From: Candidatus Poseidoniaceae archaeon
GTDB taxonomy: Archaea; Thermoplasmatota; Poseidoniia; Poseidoniales; Poseidoniaceae
Direction: 5' to 3'
Length of the DNA stretch: 64,000 nt
Assembly: GCA_949372875.1 (NCBI GenBank)
Contig: CASIAW010000003.1
Coordinates: 124,001 to 188,000 of the forward strand
Shown here: in pieces, positions 36,542-50,166 of the stretch
Layout of the letters: each line of letters opens with the position of its first letter
Numbering within the stretch: position 1 is the stretch's first letter
Notes under the pieces: generated by a model
Databases searched by the model: none
What the model saw: only the letters and a program-made list of their open reading frames with translations
What the model was told of the DNA's origin: nothing
Made by a program: the position numbers and the translations under genes

Positions 36542-37905
36542 TCATCCACTTCAATGACATCGCCCCATTCAACTCCGTCGCTGATGGTTGGGCCCACTGC
36601 ACCATCCCACTCGACGTTAATTGCATCTGAATCGTCGATTTCTTCGTCTTTGCTTTCGCTCTTTGTCTTCAGTTCAGACTCCTGTTGATTACTGCTCTCC
36701 TCGTTTGTAGATTGAATTTGAACTCTTTTGGACGAGACTGCAAGATCATGCTGGTCAAGAATTTTGCCAAGAACACTTCTTTGCATCCATGTTATTGTGA
36801 GTAGTGCGATGATGTGACCGGTAATCATTACAGTAGTTATATCATTAAACGCAGTAGCAAGCATTGCCACGCTTCCAGCATAGGCATAACCAAAAGCGAG
36901 CCCCCAAGGCAAAGCATTGTCTGTAGAAAGAAGTTTGAACTTCTCGCCAACCGATTGCGAGGTAATGGACCAAATGGCCATGAATACCGTGAACATCATC
37001 AATAAGACCTCTTCGATGAAGACTTCGACGGCGCCAGGGTTCATGGCAAATTGGCGCCAAACTGTGAGCAAGTGCCATGTTGCAAATACGTGTGCGAACA
37101 AGGTCCACCGTGACGCAAATTGTTTCAGTGCCTTGTCTCTGAGGGCCATTTTGCGATAATTCCATGTCCATGCCACGGTCAATGCATAGACTGCGAGTGC
37201 CGCAAAGAAAAATCCGATATTCGAGAGAAGGGCTCCAAGTGCATCAAATTGTGTGTCATAAAGCGATTGAAATCCAATAATACCTATCGCAGAAAGGATA
37301 ATCACAATCAAAAGTTGCGTCCCAATCATCACCTTGATGTTGCCTGAAGCACTCGTTTTTTCAGGTAAATTCTTAGCAGCCATTGAAGATGCCCATGCTC
37401 CAAAAGACCGTCCTTGCGCAATTGCCCAGAGAATGAATAACGAGCCAAGGGAGATTGGGAATACTGCTGGTAAATCAAAGCCTGAGCCCTGTCCGAACAG
37501 CATCATGATGAGGACCCCCGTCACTCCAGCTGCAGCCAACGGTAATGTGCATATTTTGAAACTTGAAAACATCCGTGCTACAATATTTCGTTTGACATTT
37601 TCTTCTGAACGACCCTCTAATGTAATCAAAGACTTGACTCGTTGGTTGTTGGAGAAAAGTGCTGTAATTACATAACCGCACGATAGCGAAATGAAAGCGA
37701 GTGAGGCGAAATCTCCGTCATCCGCCACATTCGCAATTGTGTAGAGTACCGTGGACAAGAGTGTGATAAGGGCGAGATGAGGTAATGTACTCGGAGATAG
37801 AAGAGTTTGAACGAGCGCCAAGAGTGAGGTCTCGTTTGATGCTAACTCTGTCAAGAGGTTTGTCTCGACGGTCGTGGTTTGTACTTCTTCGATTTCTCCC
37901 TCCAT
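36538..37905 (-). CDS. Polytopic membrane protein with acidic C-terminal tail
   Basis: 455 residues with about nine hydrophobic helices and a long polar, acidic C-terminus (residues ~385-455, rich in Glu, Asp, Ser, ending GVEWGDVIEVDD). The start has GAGGAG about 5 bases upstream. No family recognised; it looks like a transporter-size or structural membrane protein. Divergent from rnp2 and convergent with the FtsZ-like gene. Confidence 0.75.
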   Translation of the reverse strand: MEGEIEEVQTTTVETNLLTELASNETSLLALVQTLLSPSTLPHLALITLLSTVLYTIANVADDGDFASLAFISLSCGYVITALFSNNQRVKSLITLEGRSEENVKRNIVARMFSSFKICTLPLAAAGVTGVLIMMLFGQGSGFDLPAVFPISLGSLFILWAIAQGRSFGAWASSMAAKNLPEKTSASGNIKVMIGTQLLIVIILSAIGIIGFQSLYDTQFDALGALLSNIGFFFAALAVYALTVAWTWNYRKMALRDKALKQFASRWTLFAHVFATWHLLTVWRQFAMNPGAVEVFIEEVLLMMFTVFMAIWSITSQSVGEKFKLLSTDNALPWGLAFGYAYAGSVAMLATAFNDITTVMITGHIIALLTITWMQRSVLGKILDQHDLAVSSKRVQIQSTNEESSNQQESELKTKSESKDEEIDDSDAINVEWDGAVGPTISDGVEWGDVIEVDD

Positions 37906-37990
37906 GGGTACTCCTCTTGCTTCTCTATTTTCATTCTATGCACGATTTTCACGGTCAAATGTATTGAAGGAGGAGTTCCTCCTCCGTTCG

Positions 37991-38377
37991 ATGGCTAAGC
38001 GCTTGTCCAAGGCACTGCGAGGAAAACGCAGATGGGTCGGTATTGAATGTTCGGCCCAATTCGAATCTCGTAAATCACTTGAACATCACCTTCATCACAC
38101 CCTCCAGTCTCTGGAAATTGAGGGGAAGTGCCGTCTCATGGATTTTCATGCAGCAGATTCACAGGAGGCGGTTTTAGTCGCTTCTAAACTCGAACTTGGA
38201 GGGGGAAGAGGATTTGCAATTCTGGAAGTACCCCATCCTGCTTACCAAGCAGTTCGTGAATGCTTTGGTGCAGAGGATTCCCTCGACCTCCATGGAATAC
38301 ACACACTTACCAGCAGCGGTAAAATCCGACTGGTTCGTGAGCGAATGTGGCTCCCACGGCCAAATCGTAATCGTTGA
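37991..38377 (+). CDS. rnp2: RNase P protein component 2 (Pop5/Rnp2)
   Basis: 128 residues from ATG 37991; the frame upstream to 37874 overlaps the divergent gene and looks non-conserved. The family pattern fits Pop5: a basic start (AKRLSKALRGKRRWVGIEC), a middle with GKCRLMDFHA and GGGRGFAILEVP, and the C-terminal TSSGKIRLVRERM, where the SGxI/L turn is conserved. It assists RNase P RNA in 5'-processing of tRNA. Archaeal Pop5 pairs with Rpp30, not in the window. Confidence 0.8.
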   Translation: MAKRLSKALRGKRRWVGIECSAQFESRKSLEHHLHHTLQSLEIEGKCRLMDFHAADSQEAVLVASKLELGGGRGFAILEVPHPAYQAVRECFGAEDSLDLHGIHTLTSSGKIRLVRERMWLPRPNRNR

Positions 38378-38416
38378 CACCATCACATTCATGTGATTTC
38401 GCTTGCTCGTTAGGCC

Positions 38417-38917
38417 ATGGCTGGAGGCGGAAGTGCACCTGCAATGAAGATGAGCGATGTGTTTATCGTTCTCGGCGTGACCTTTTTGATTGGAGGTCTT
38501 TTCATGCACGGTCTGGTGTCTCCAACTTCTCTTGATTCTGATTCTGAGCCCTACTCCAATGGTGCTTCTCTGCTGAAGGGTGATTCTATTGAATTCACTA
38601 TTAATATCGAAAATCAGTCTGCTCTTGTACTGGAAGTGAAGGATGAAGATGGCACCACAGTGTTGGTTGAATCTCACGTTCTCGCCAGTGGTGACGAGAA
38701 AGTCATTCCTTTCGAAGCGGAAGAAAGAGGATTCTATACCTATACTGTTGAATTTTCAGAAGGCTCCGGTGAATTACTTGTTGATGTAGATCGTAAACTT
38801 TTACTCGATTTCCTTATCTATCCGCTCGGTGTCATTTGCATGTTGTTTGGGATGGCAAAAAGGAAAGATGAACAAAGCAAAGAAACAATCGATGCTGTTT
38901 TGGTTTCATCCGATTAA
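38417..38917 (+). CDS. Membrane protein with two helices and exported beta domain
   Basis: 166 residues. A first helix (VFIVLGVTFLIGGLFMHGLV), an extracellular beta-rich domain (IEFTINIENQSALVLEVKDE) and a second helix (FLIYPLGVICMLFGMA), then a polar tail. No family recognised. It lies 39 bases after rnp2 on the same strand, probably in one unit, and meets the convergent methyltransferase-ligase gene at its stop. Confidence 0.7.
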   Translation: MAGGGSAPAMKMSDVFIVLGVTFLIGGLFMHGLVSPTSLDSDSEPYSNGASLLKGDSIEFTINIENQSALVLEVKDEDGTTVLVESHVLASGDEKVIPFEAEERGFYTYTVEFSEGSGELLVDVDRKLLLDFLIYPLGVICMLFGMAKRKDEQSKETIDAVLVSSD

Positions 38918-40386
38918 TTCGGCGAATAGTTCGACCAATTTATGTCTTCACCGTCTTCGATTAAATGTACTTTCGAACGATGGTCAAGAAGAGTGATTTT
39001 CCCATCAACTTCCACGCCGTTATATCGCATCTCCAATTTTCTATAGAGCGGATTCCCGAGGTCTTTTTGAGAGTCGGAAAAGGCGGAGTCATATCCTGAT
39101 AAAACCGCCTTGTTTTTCAAGTCGGGGACACCGGTTTTTTGCTCAAACCATGACGCTACCGAACATTGGATAGCATGCTGAAATCTGGACAGCGTAATCT
39201 CCGCATTCAACTCGTCGAGACTGGAAAGGGAATACGTCTCCTTTTGCGGTTCAAGCGAAGAGATATTGCAGCCTATTCCAAGAACGGCACGAGTGTTATT
39301 CCCTCGGCTGATACTCTCAACCAAAATCCCACCAACTTTACGCAGTTCGCCGTTAATCCGGAGAAGAACATCATTCGGCCATTTCAAAACAACCGCGTTT
39401 GAAGATCCTGCGAGCGATATTATTGCTTCATACAACGCAAGACCACCTTGGAGTTGAAGTAGCCCAGGATTTGGGAGTTGCGTCCGATCATGAACAACCC
39501 ATGACCCTGCAAAAGCCACCTTCTCATGTGTCCACACCCTTCCCCGGCGCCCATGCCCCGCTCTCTGAATGCCCGTTTGGAGGAATCCACCCTCCCCTTC
39601 ATCGGAACTCAGCAATGATGTATTTGTTGAATCAAGTTCTTCGTGGAACATTTTGGATTGATGCTCAAATGGCCTCCAGATGCTGAGCACTTCGAGGCAT
39701 TCCCCGTCATCAAAACGGTGGGCTGCAGCACTTCGAACTGCAAATCCTTTCTTAATGCAGGTCGAACGAGCCGTTTTCCCTCTTTGGTTTTGAGATACAA
39801 GGAGGAATATTACGCCTCCTTCTGCGAGTATTTTAGAGGTGTTAACATGGTCGAGTAGTCGAGATACAAGTCCCCTGTCATCCGTGTCAAGGAGTGCCGC
39901 CTCCTCCATTGGGCCAAGGAGGTCAGAGTTTTTTTCAGGTGACAAATAGGGGAGGTTCCAGAGAATCACATCGTGAGCAGTGTTTCCTGACCATTGGCTG
40001 ACTTCTCCATCATTTTGGGGGCCAGGGCCTCCTTCATTGACTGTGATTTTGAGAGAATTTTGAATCGCTGCGTTTCGGCTACTGGCGACAGCATAAGGGT
40101 TGATATCGCAAGAGGTTACGATAAAACCCAGTTGAGCTGCAAAGAGCGAAACAGCCCCAGAACCGCACCCGATTTCCAGTAATCTTTTTCCGTTAGGCTT
40201 CGGATATGAATGTATGATTCGTGCGAGTAAGTCTGTATCTTCTCTGGGAGGATAGACAGTCGGTGGAATCATGAGGTGAATCTGACGGTTTTGAGGAGTG
40301 GACCAAATCTGCTTTTTTGCAGTTCGATTGAGTCGTCCAATTTCTTGCTCGGCGTCGTTTGAGCCGAAGTATTCGTCATCAGGCAT
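38914..40386 (-). CDS. HemK2-like methyltransferase fused to biotin-protein ligase
   Basis: 490 residues. Residues 1-240 form a SAM methyltransferase: VYPPREDTDLL (44-54) and EIGCGSG (71-77) are hallmarks of the HemK2/Mtq2 group, which methylates Gln of release factors; the catalytic NPPY is NLPY (144-147). Residues ~245-490 are a biotin-protein ligase (BirA, no DNA-binding domain): ELDSTN, GHGRRGRVW (277-285; the usual first Arg of GRGRRG is His), KWPNDV (335-340) and GGILVES. The ligase should biotinylate the BCCP at 19456-19857. The joining of the two enzymes is unusual; a frame join without stop is clear in the sequence. Confidence 0.9.
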   Translation of the reverse strand: MPDDEYFGSNDAEQEIGRLNRTAKKQIWSTPQNRQIHLMIPPTVYPPREDTDLLARIIHSYPKPNGKRLLEIGCGSGAVSLFAAQLGFIVTSCDINPYAVASSRNAAIQNSLKITVNEGGPGPQNDGEVSQWSGNTAHDVILWNLPYLSPEKNSDLLGPMEEAALLDTDDRGLVSRLLDHVNTSKILAEGGVIFLLVSQNQRGKTARSTCIKKGFAVRSAAAHRFDDGECLEVLSIWRPFEHQSKMFHEELDSTNTSLLSSDEGEGGFLQTGIQRAGHGRRGRVWTHEKVAFAGSWVVHDRTQLPNPGLLQLQGGLALYEAIISLAGSSNAVVLKWPNDVLLRINGELRKVGGILVESISRGNNTRAVLGIGCNISSLEPQKETYSLSSLDELNAEITLSRFQHAIQCSVASWFEQKTGVPDLKNKAVLSGYDSAFSDSQKDLGNPLYRKLEMRYNGVEVDGKITLLDHRSKVHLIEDGEDINWSNYSPN

Positions 40387-40542
40387 TTGGTTCGATTCGG
40401 GCCAACCTTTCGGAGTCTTTATGACTATCCAATCGAAGCAAACCGTGCAACCCGACGCTCAATTCACATTTTTGGCATCGGTTATAACAGTGAAGAACAG
40501 GGACTCGTCTGCAAAACAGTGTCAACATGTGTCTGCGCAAGG

Positions 40543-40548
40543 TATAAG
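40543..40548 (+). promoter_or_regulatory. Possible TATA box for tRNA-Lys
   Basis: TATAAG, 41 bases before the tRNA. Archaeal TATA boxes lie about 25 bases before the transcription start, so a ~20-base leader would precede the tRNA. A short hairpin (GGGC/GCCC) lies between them. Confidence 0.35.
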
Positions 40549-40588
40549 AACAGTTGCAAAGTCGGGCAAAAAGCCCAAGTTGCTAATT

Positions 40589-40662
40589 GGGCCTGTAGCT
40601 CAGTCAGGTAGAGCGTCGGACTTTTAATCCGATGGTCGCGGGTTCGAACCCCGTCAGGCCCG
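40589..40662 (+). tRNA. tRNA-Lys (UUU anticodon)
   Basis: 74 bases with all arms: acceptor GGGCCTG/CAGGCCC, D-arm GCTC/GAGC, anticodon arm TCGGA/TCCGA with loop CTTTTAA (anticodon TTT at 40623-40625) and T-arm with TTCGAAC. The discriminator is G and CCA is not encoded. No intron. It lies 48 bases upstream of rpoH. Confidence 0.95.
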
Positions 40663-40710
40663 CCTGACTGGGCTTCCGGCTCCAACTGCGGGGTATGAAG
40701 GGGTCTGAGC

Positions 40711-41361
40711 ATGGTAGTAAAAAGCGCAACAAAAAAACGACTCATGGAGCTTGGAGTCTCCGAAGAGTTTGCACATAAATTAGCAACTGACCGAAACATG
40801 ACCGATATCAAGGCTATGTCCTCTGATGAAGTCGCCTCGACGCTCGGAGTTTCCAAAGACTCAGAACAATTCATTAGCACCATGTCGGTTATTGCCGAGC
40901 AAGGTTCACGCCGACGTTCAAAGTCGAAGAGTAAGAAAATTACAATTCGAGCAAAAGCAATTGATGATTTCGACCGACCTGAAATCACAATGCGATTCAA
41001 CGCTCTCAACCACGTTCTCGTTCCTCATCAAGAACTCGTTGGTGGAGCAAATATTTCTACTGAAGAGCAGTTCACTGTCGAAAGTGAAGAACTTGCTCCG
41101 TGGGAAATGGTTCAACCAGATGAAGAAACTGGGGAGCCACGACTTGCAAAGGAATGGCTACCTAAGATTTTGATTACTGACCCCGTTGTTCAAGTCATTA
41201 AAGAAACAGCTGAGGCTCAAGACAATGCTCGTCTTGCCGCAGACCCAGAACACAAACCACTCGCCGCAGGTTGGATCGCCGACCGCGTACTGAAAGTTAT
41301 CCGCAAATCACCATCTGCGGGCAAGACAGTTGCCTACCGACTCATCGTTGAGGGTAACTAA
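40711..41361 (+). CDS. rpoH: RNA polymerase subunit H (Rpb5-like) with extra N-terminal domain
   Basis: 216 residues, against 75-80 in most archaea. The C-terminal half is Rpb5-like: NHVLVPHQELV, then LPKILITDPVVQVI, then DRVLKVIRKSPSAGKTVAYR, the assembly domain that contacts A''. The first ~65 residues ([20 protein letters not shown] ...) are an added helical domain, nearly the same as the start of rpoA''. A Lys/Arg linker (RRRSKSKSKK) joins the parts. A ~30-residue acidic insert lies between the Rpb5 motifs (about 122-150). First gene of the polymerase operon. Confidence 0.9.
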   Translation: MVVKSATKKRLMELGVSEEFAHKLATDRNMTDIKAMSSDEVASTLGVSKDSEQFISTMSVIAEQGSRRRSKSKSKKITIRAKAIDDFDRPEITMRFNALNHVLVPHQELVGGANISTEEQFTVESEELAPWEMVQPDEETGEPRLAKEWLPKILITDPVVQVIKETAEAQDNARLAADPEHKPLAAGWIADRVLKVIRKSPSAGKTVAYRLIVEGN

Positions 41362-41373
41362 GGAGGGTTTATC

Positions 41374-44300
41374 ATGCAAGAAATAATTCAATCATTTTTC
41401 AAAGAACGTAGCCTTGTCAACCACCAACTCGCATCGTATGACGATTGTATTCCGTCGGGCGATAACACCATTTCCCGTATGGAAAAAATCATCCGAAACA
41501 TTCGTGTTGGGACCGATGAAGAAATCAACGACGATGACGGCGGTTACATCAAACTCGACGTTGTCGACCACGACATCACTATCCGTTTGAAGAACATCAA
41601 ACTCGGAGAACCAACAATCCGTGAAGCGAATGGTGCTGAACACCCTTCGACTCCAATGGAATGCCGACTTCGTAAGTTGACCTACATGTCACCAGTCACC
41701 ATTGATTTCCAAATCTCTCGTAATGGAGTCCCTTCTCCCGTCGAAGCAGGCGTTCAAGTCGGAAGCATGCCAATCATGGTACGCTCGACCCGATGTAATC
41801 TCCATGCAAAGCACATTGCTGGAGAACGCCAATTGTATCCTACGACATCAGCAGAAGACTCTACAATGTGGGATGATTTACTTCGCAAGCGTGGTGAAGA
41901 CCCTCTCGATCCTGGAGGCTACTTCATCATCAACGGAACAGAACGTGTCCTCATCTCCATGGAAGACCTTGCGCCGAACCGTGTTACCGTTGAAATTAAC
42001 AAACGGTATGCAAAGCGAACTGAAGTTGCAAAGATTTTCTCTCAGAAAGACGGAATGCGCAAACCACTCAATGTTGAAAAGCGCCGAGATGGAATGCTCA
42101 TGGTCAAAATCAGCACTGCAGGAACTACTGCAATTCCAGTGGTCTTGTTGATGCGAGCACTTGGCATTGAAAATGACCAAGAAGTGTTCCAAACTGTTGC
42201 TGGGCCTACAGAGACCTTCAAGTATATCGTCGCCAATCTTAACGAAGTCAACGATAATGAAGAGTATGCAGTTCAATCCATGGTCGAAGCACACGAATGG
42301 TTGCAAAAGAAATTCGCAGCTGGACAACAAAAGGAATACCGTGAACAGCGAGTCAATCAATTGCTTGACCGTGAACTTCTCCCTCACTTGGGTGACCAAC
42401 CGACCGATCGAAAGAAGAAGGCAATTTTCCTTGGCCGTATTGTTCGTCAAGTTCTTGAAATGGCTCTGACGAACCGTGAACCAAACGACAAGGACCACTA
42501 TGCAAACAAGCGTGTTCGCCTTGCAGGTGACCTCATCGAAGATTTGTTCCGTGTTTCATCCGGTCAACTTGCTCGTGACCTTAAGTACCAACTTGAGCGC
42601 CACCACAACCGCAAGCGTGAACTGAAAATCACTTCATGCCTGCGACCAGACGTTCTCACATCAAAGATCATGCACGCACTCGCCACAGGTAACTGGGTCG
42701 GTGGACGCTCCGGTGTTAGTCAATTACTTGACCGAACAACATACCTTGCATCCCTCTCCCACATGCGCCGTGTCACTTCACCTTTGGTTCGCAGTCAACC
42801 TCACTTCGAGGCTCGTGACCTGCACCCGACTCAATGGGGCCGTTTGTGTCCAAACGAGACCCCTGAAGGTCAAAACTGCGGTCTTGTAAAGAACGCTGCA
42901 CAAATGATCGATATCTCGGAACACATCAGTGAAGTCGAAGTTCGAGAACAACTTGACGAACTCGATGTCAACAGCGAACTTGAAGATTGGAGTTCTGGCG
43001 ACAGAATTCACGTTAACGGTGATATCTACGGTATTCACAAGAACGGTAAGAATTTGGTTCGCCATTTCAAATCCGCTCGCCGACGTGGAACAATCCCTGC
43101 AGAAGTCTCTATCCGACACGACAAGGAAAACAAGGACATTTTCATCAACACTGACAAAGGACGTATTCTGCGTCCTCTGGTCATCTTGTATGATGGTGCT
43201 CCACGTTTGACTGGAGAACACCTCCAAGCTCTTCGAGATGGGGAAATGACGTTCAAGAATTTAGTCAATGACGGAGTCGTTGAATGGGTCGATGCAGAAG
43301 AAGAAGAAGACCTGCTCATCGCAGCACGTCCTTTCGTCCTTCCTGAAACCATCCCATCCGGTCCTTTCGAAGGACGGCCGCTTACCAACGAAAATGTGGA
43401 TTGGGTTAACCTTGGAGAACCGGGTGCAACCGAAGCTAACCTCGTTGCTAAGGTTCGTATGCCAAACGGTGACTGGGAATCAGCAGAAGTTTCTGTCCCA
43501 TTGCTGTATGACGAAGAATACACGCACTGTGAAATTGACCCTCAACTCGTTTTGGGTGTCTGTGCTTCACTCATCCCATACCCAGAACACAACTCAACAC
43601 CTCGTGTCACTGGTGGAACTGCAATGGTCAAGCAATCTCTTGGTCTTCCGAGTTCCAACTATCGTATGCGACCTGATACACGTGCTCACATTTTGCACTA
43701 CACTCAGACTTCGATTACACGAACTGCTGCAATGGAATCTACTCACTTCGATGAGCGTCCGGGTGGTCAAAACTTTATCGTGGCTATTATGTCTCTTCAC
43801 GGGTACAACATGCAAGACGCAGTTATCATGAACAAAGGATCTGTTGACCGTGCTCTTGGTCGTTCTACCTTTAACCGAACATACAATGCTGAACGCCGTA
43901 GGTTCCCTGGTGGTCAAGTCGAAGAAATCGAAAAGCCAGGCAGTTCACTTCAAGAAGTTAAGGGACTCAAACCTGAAGAATCTTACCGCCACTTGGAAGC
44001 TGATGGTTTGCCATTGCCTGAAATGTATCTTGAAGGTGGAGATGTTCTTGTTGGTAAAACAAGCCCACCTCGTTTCCTCGAAGAATCCGCAGGCGGTGCT
44101 TTCTTACTTGCTCAAGAACGCCGAGAATCCTCAATGCTCGTTCGCCATGGCGAAAAGGGCTGGATTGACAACGTCTATGTTACTGAATCACTCGACTCTG
44201 GTCGATTGGTCCGTGTCATGGTCCGAAGTCACAAGGTTCCAGAAGTTGGAGACAAATTCGCATCTCGCCACGGTCAGAAGGGAGTCATTGGACGACTTGT

Positions 44301-44981
44301 CGAACCGGAAGACATGCCATTTACCGCTGACGGAATTGTGCCTGATTTGGTTATCAATCCTCACGCTATTCCATCACGAATGACTGTTGCACACGTTCTC
44401 GAAATGATCGGTGGAAAAGTCGGTTCTATGGAAGGTCGCCGAATTGATGCTACTGCATTCCGTGGTGAAAAGGAAGGAAGTCTTCGTGACGGACTGGTTC
44501 GAAACGGACTTGCTCACACTGGACGTGAAACCATGATTAACGGTGAAACAGGAGAAGTTTATCCTGCTGACATCTTCATTGGATGTATTTACTACCAACG
44601 ATTGCACCACCTGGTGTCCTCAAAGATTCACGCTCGTTCCCGAGGCCGTGTTCAAATCCTCACCCGTCAACCAACTGAAGGTCGTGCCCGCCAAGGTGGT
44701 CTTCGGTTTGGAGAAATGGAGCGTGACTGTTTGATTGCTCACGGTGCTTCGATGGTTATCAAAGACCGTCTACTCGATGAATCCGATGGTATTGACATGT
44801 ATGTCTGTGCTCAATCCGGCCACATTGCGTGGTTTGACCCGAAACGTCGCACGTATGTCAGCCCAATCCACGGTGATGGCGCTGAAGTGTACAAAGTGCA
44901 AACATCCTATGCATTCAAGCTGCTCCTCGACGAAATGAAGAGTTTAGGTGTAGCCATGAGACTCGAACTGGAGGACCGACG

Positions 44982-44985
<4 letters not shown>
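41374..44985 (+). CDS. rpoB: RNA polymerase subunit B (unsplit)
   Basis: 1203 residues, the full B''+B' length, as in Thermoplasmatales and unlike methanogens where it is split. It forms the second half of the catalytic cleft. Characteristic segments: GERQLYPTTSAEDSTMWDDL region, NETPEGQNCGLVKN, FNRTYNAERR, the hybrid-binding SRHGQKGVIG and GRARQGGLRFGEMERDC. Near the end the clamp zinc ribbon, normally CxxCG ... CPxCG, reads CAQSG ... SPIHG (C1145, S1148, S1163, H1166), so three of four cysteines are lost. It starts 13 bases after rpoH with AAGGAGGG upstream and overlaps rpoA' by 4 bases. Confidence 0.97.
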
Positions 44986-49744
<4,759 letters not shown>

Positions 49745-49791
49745 TGAATTTCCACCCATGAGAAACAATGTGGAGTATGGAGGAATAAAAT

Positions 49792-50091
49792 ATGGACCTA
49801 AACCGACAATTAAAGAACGCAATAGCAACTGGAAGCCTACGATTTGGACAACGCCAAGCACTCGATGCGTGTGCTCGTGGTGAAGCGAAACTCGTGATAT
49901 TTGCAGCAAACTGCCCGACTGAATTTACTGATGATTTGCACGCAAATCACCCTGAAGTGACAAAGTTCCGTGCATCAATGGTCAACCGTGAACTCGGAAT
50001 CGCATGCAGCAAACCATTTGCAGTTTCTACAATCAGCATCATCGATGCTGGTGACAGTGATTTACTACAGCTCGAGTCAAATCTTGAATGA
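49792..50091 (+). CDS. rpl30e: Ribosomal protein L30e
   Basis: 99 residues. DLNRQLKNAIATGSLRFGQR and ALDACARGEAKLVIFAANCP match the L7Ae/L30e fold, which binds kink-turn RNA. GGAGGAATAAAAT gives a good ribosome-binding site. L30e follows rpoA'' in most archaea, so the position supports the call. The next genes of that conserved cluster (NusA, S12, S7, EF-2) are missing here; a surface protein follows. Confidence 0.93.
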   Translation: MDLNRQLKNAIATGSLRFGQRQALDACARGEAKLVIFAANCPTEFTDDLHANHPEVTKFRASMVNRELGIACSKPFAVSTISIIDAGDSDLLQLESNLE

Positions 50092-50166
50092 TTCACACTC
50101 TTTCACGCTGATGCCTTGGCATCTTCAAAGGAAAGGTTTGATGTCGGTATACTTCTTGGTCGGGTT

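Noticed and set aside
40298-40627. 109-residue frame running into the tRNA
   Set aside because: It overlaps both the methyltransferase-ligase gene and tRNA-Lys and has no motif.
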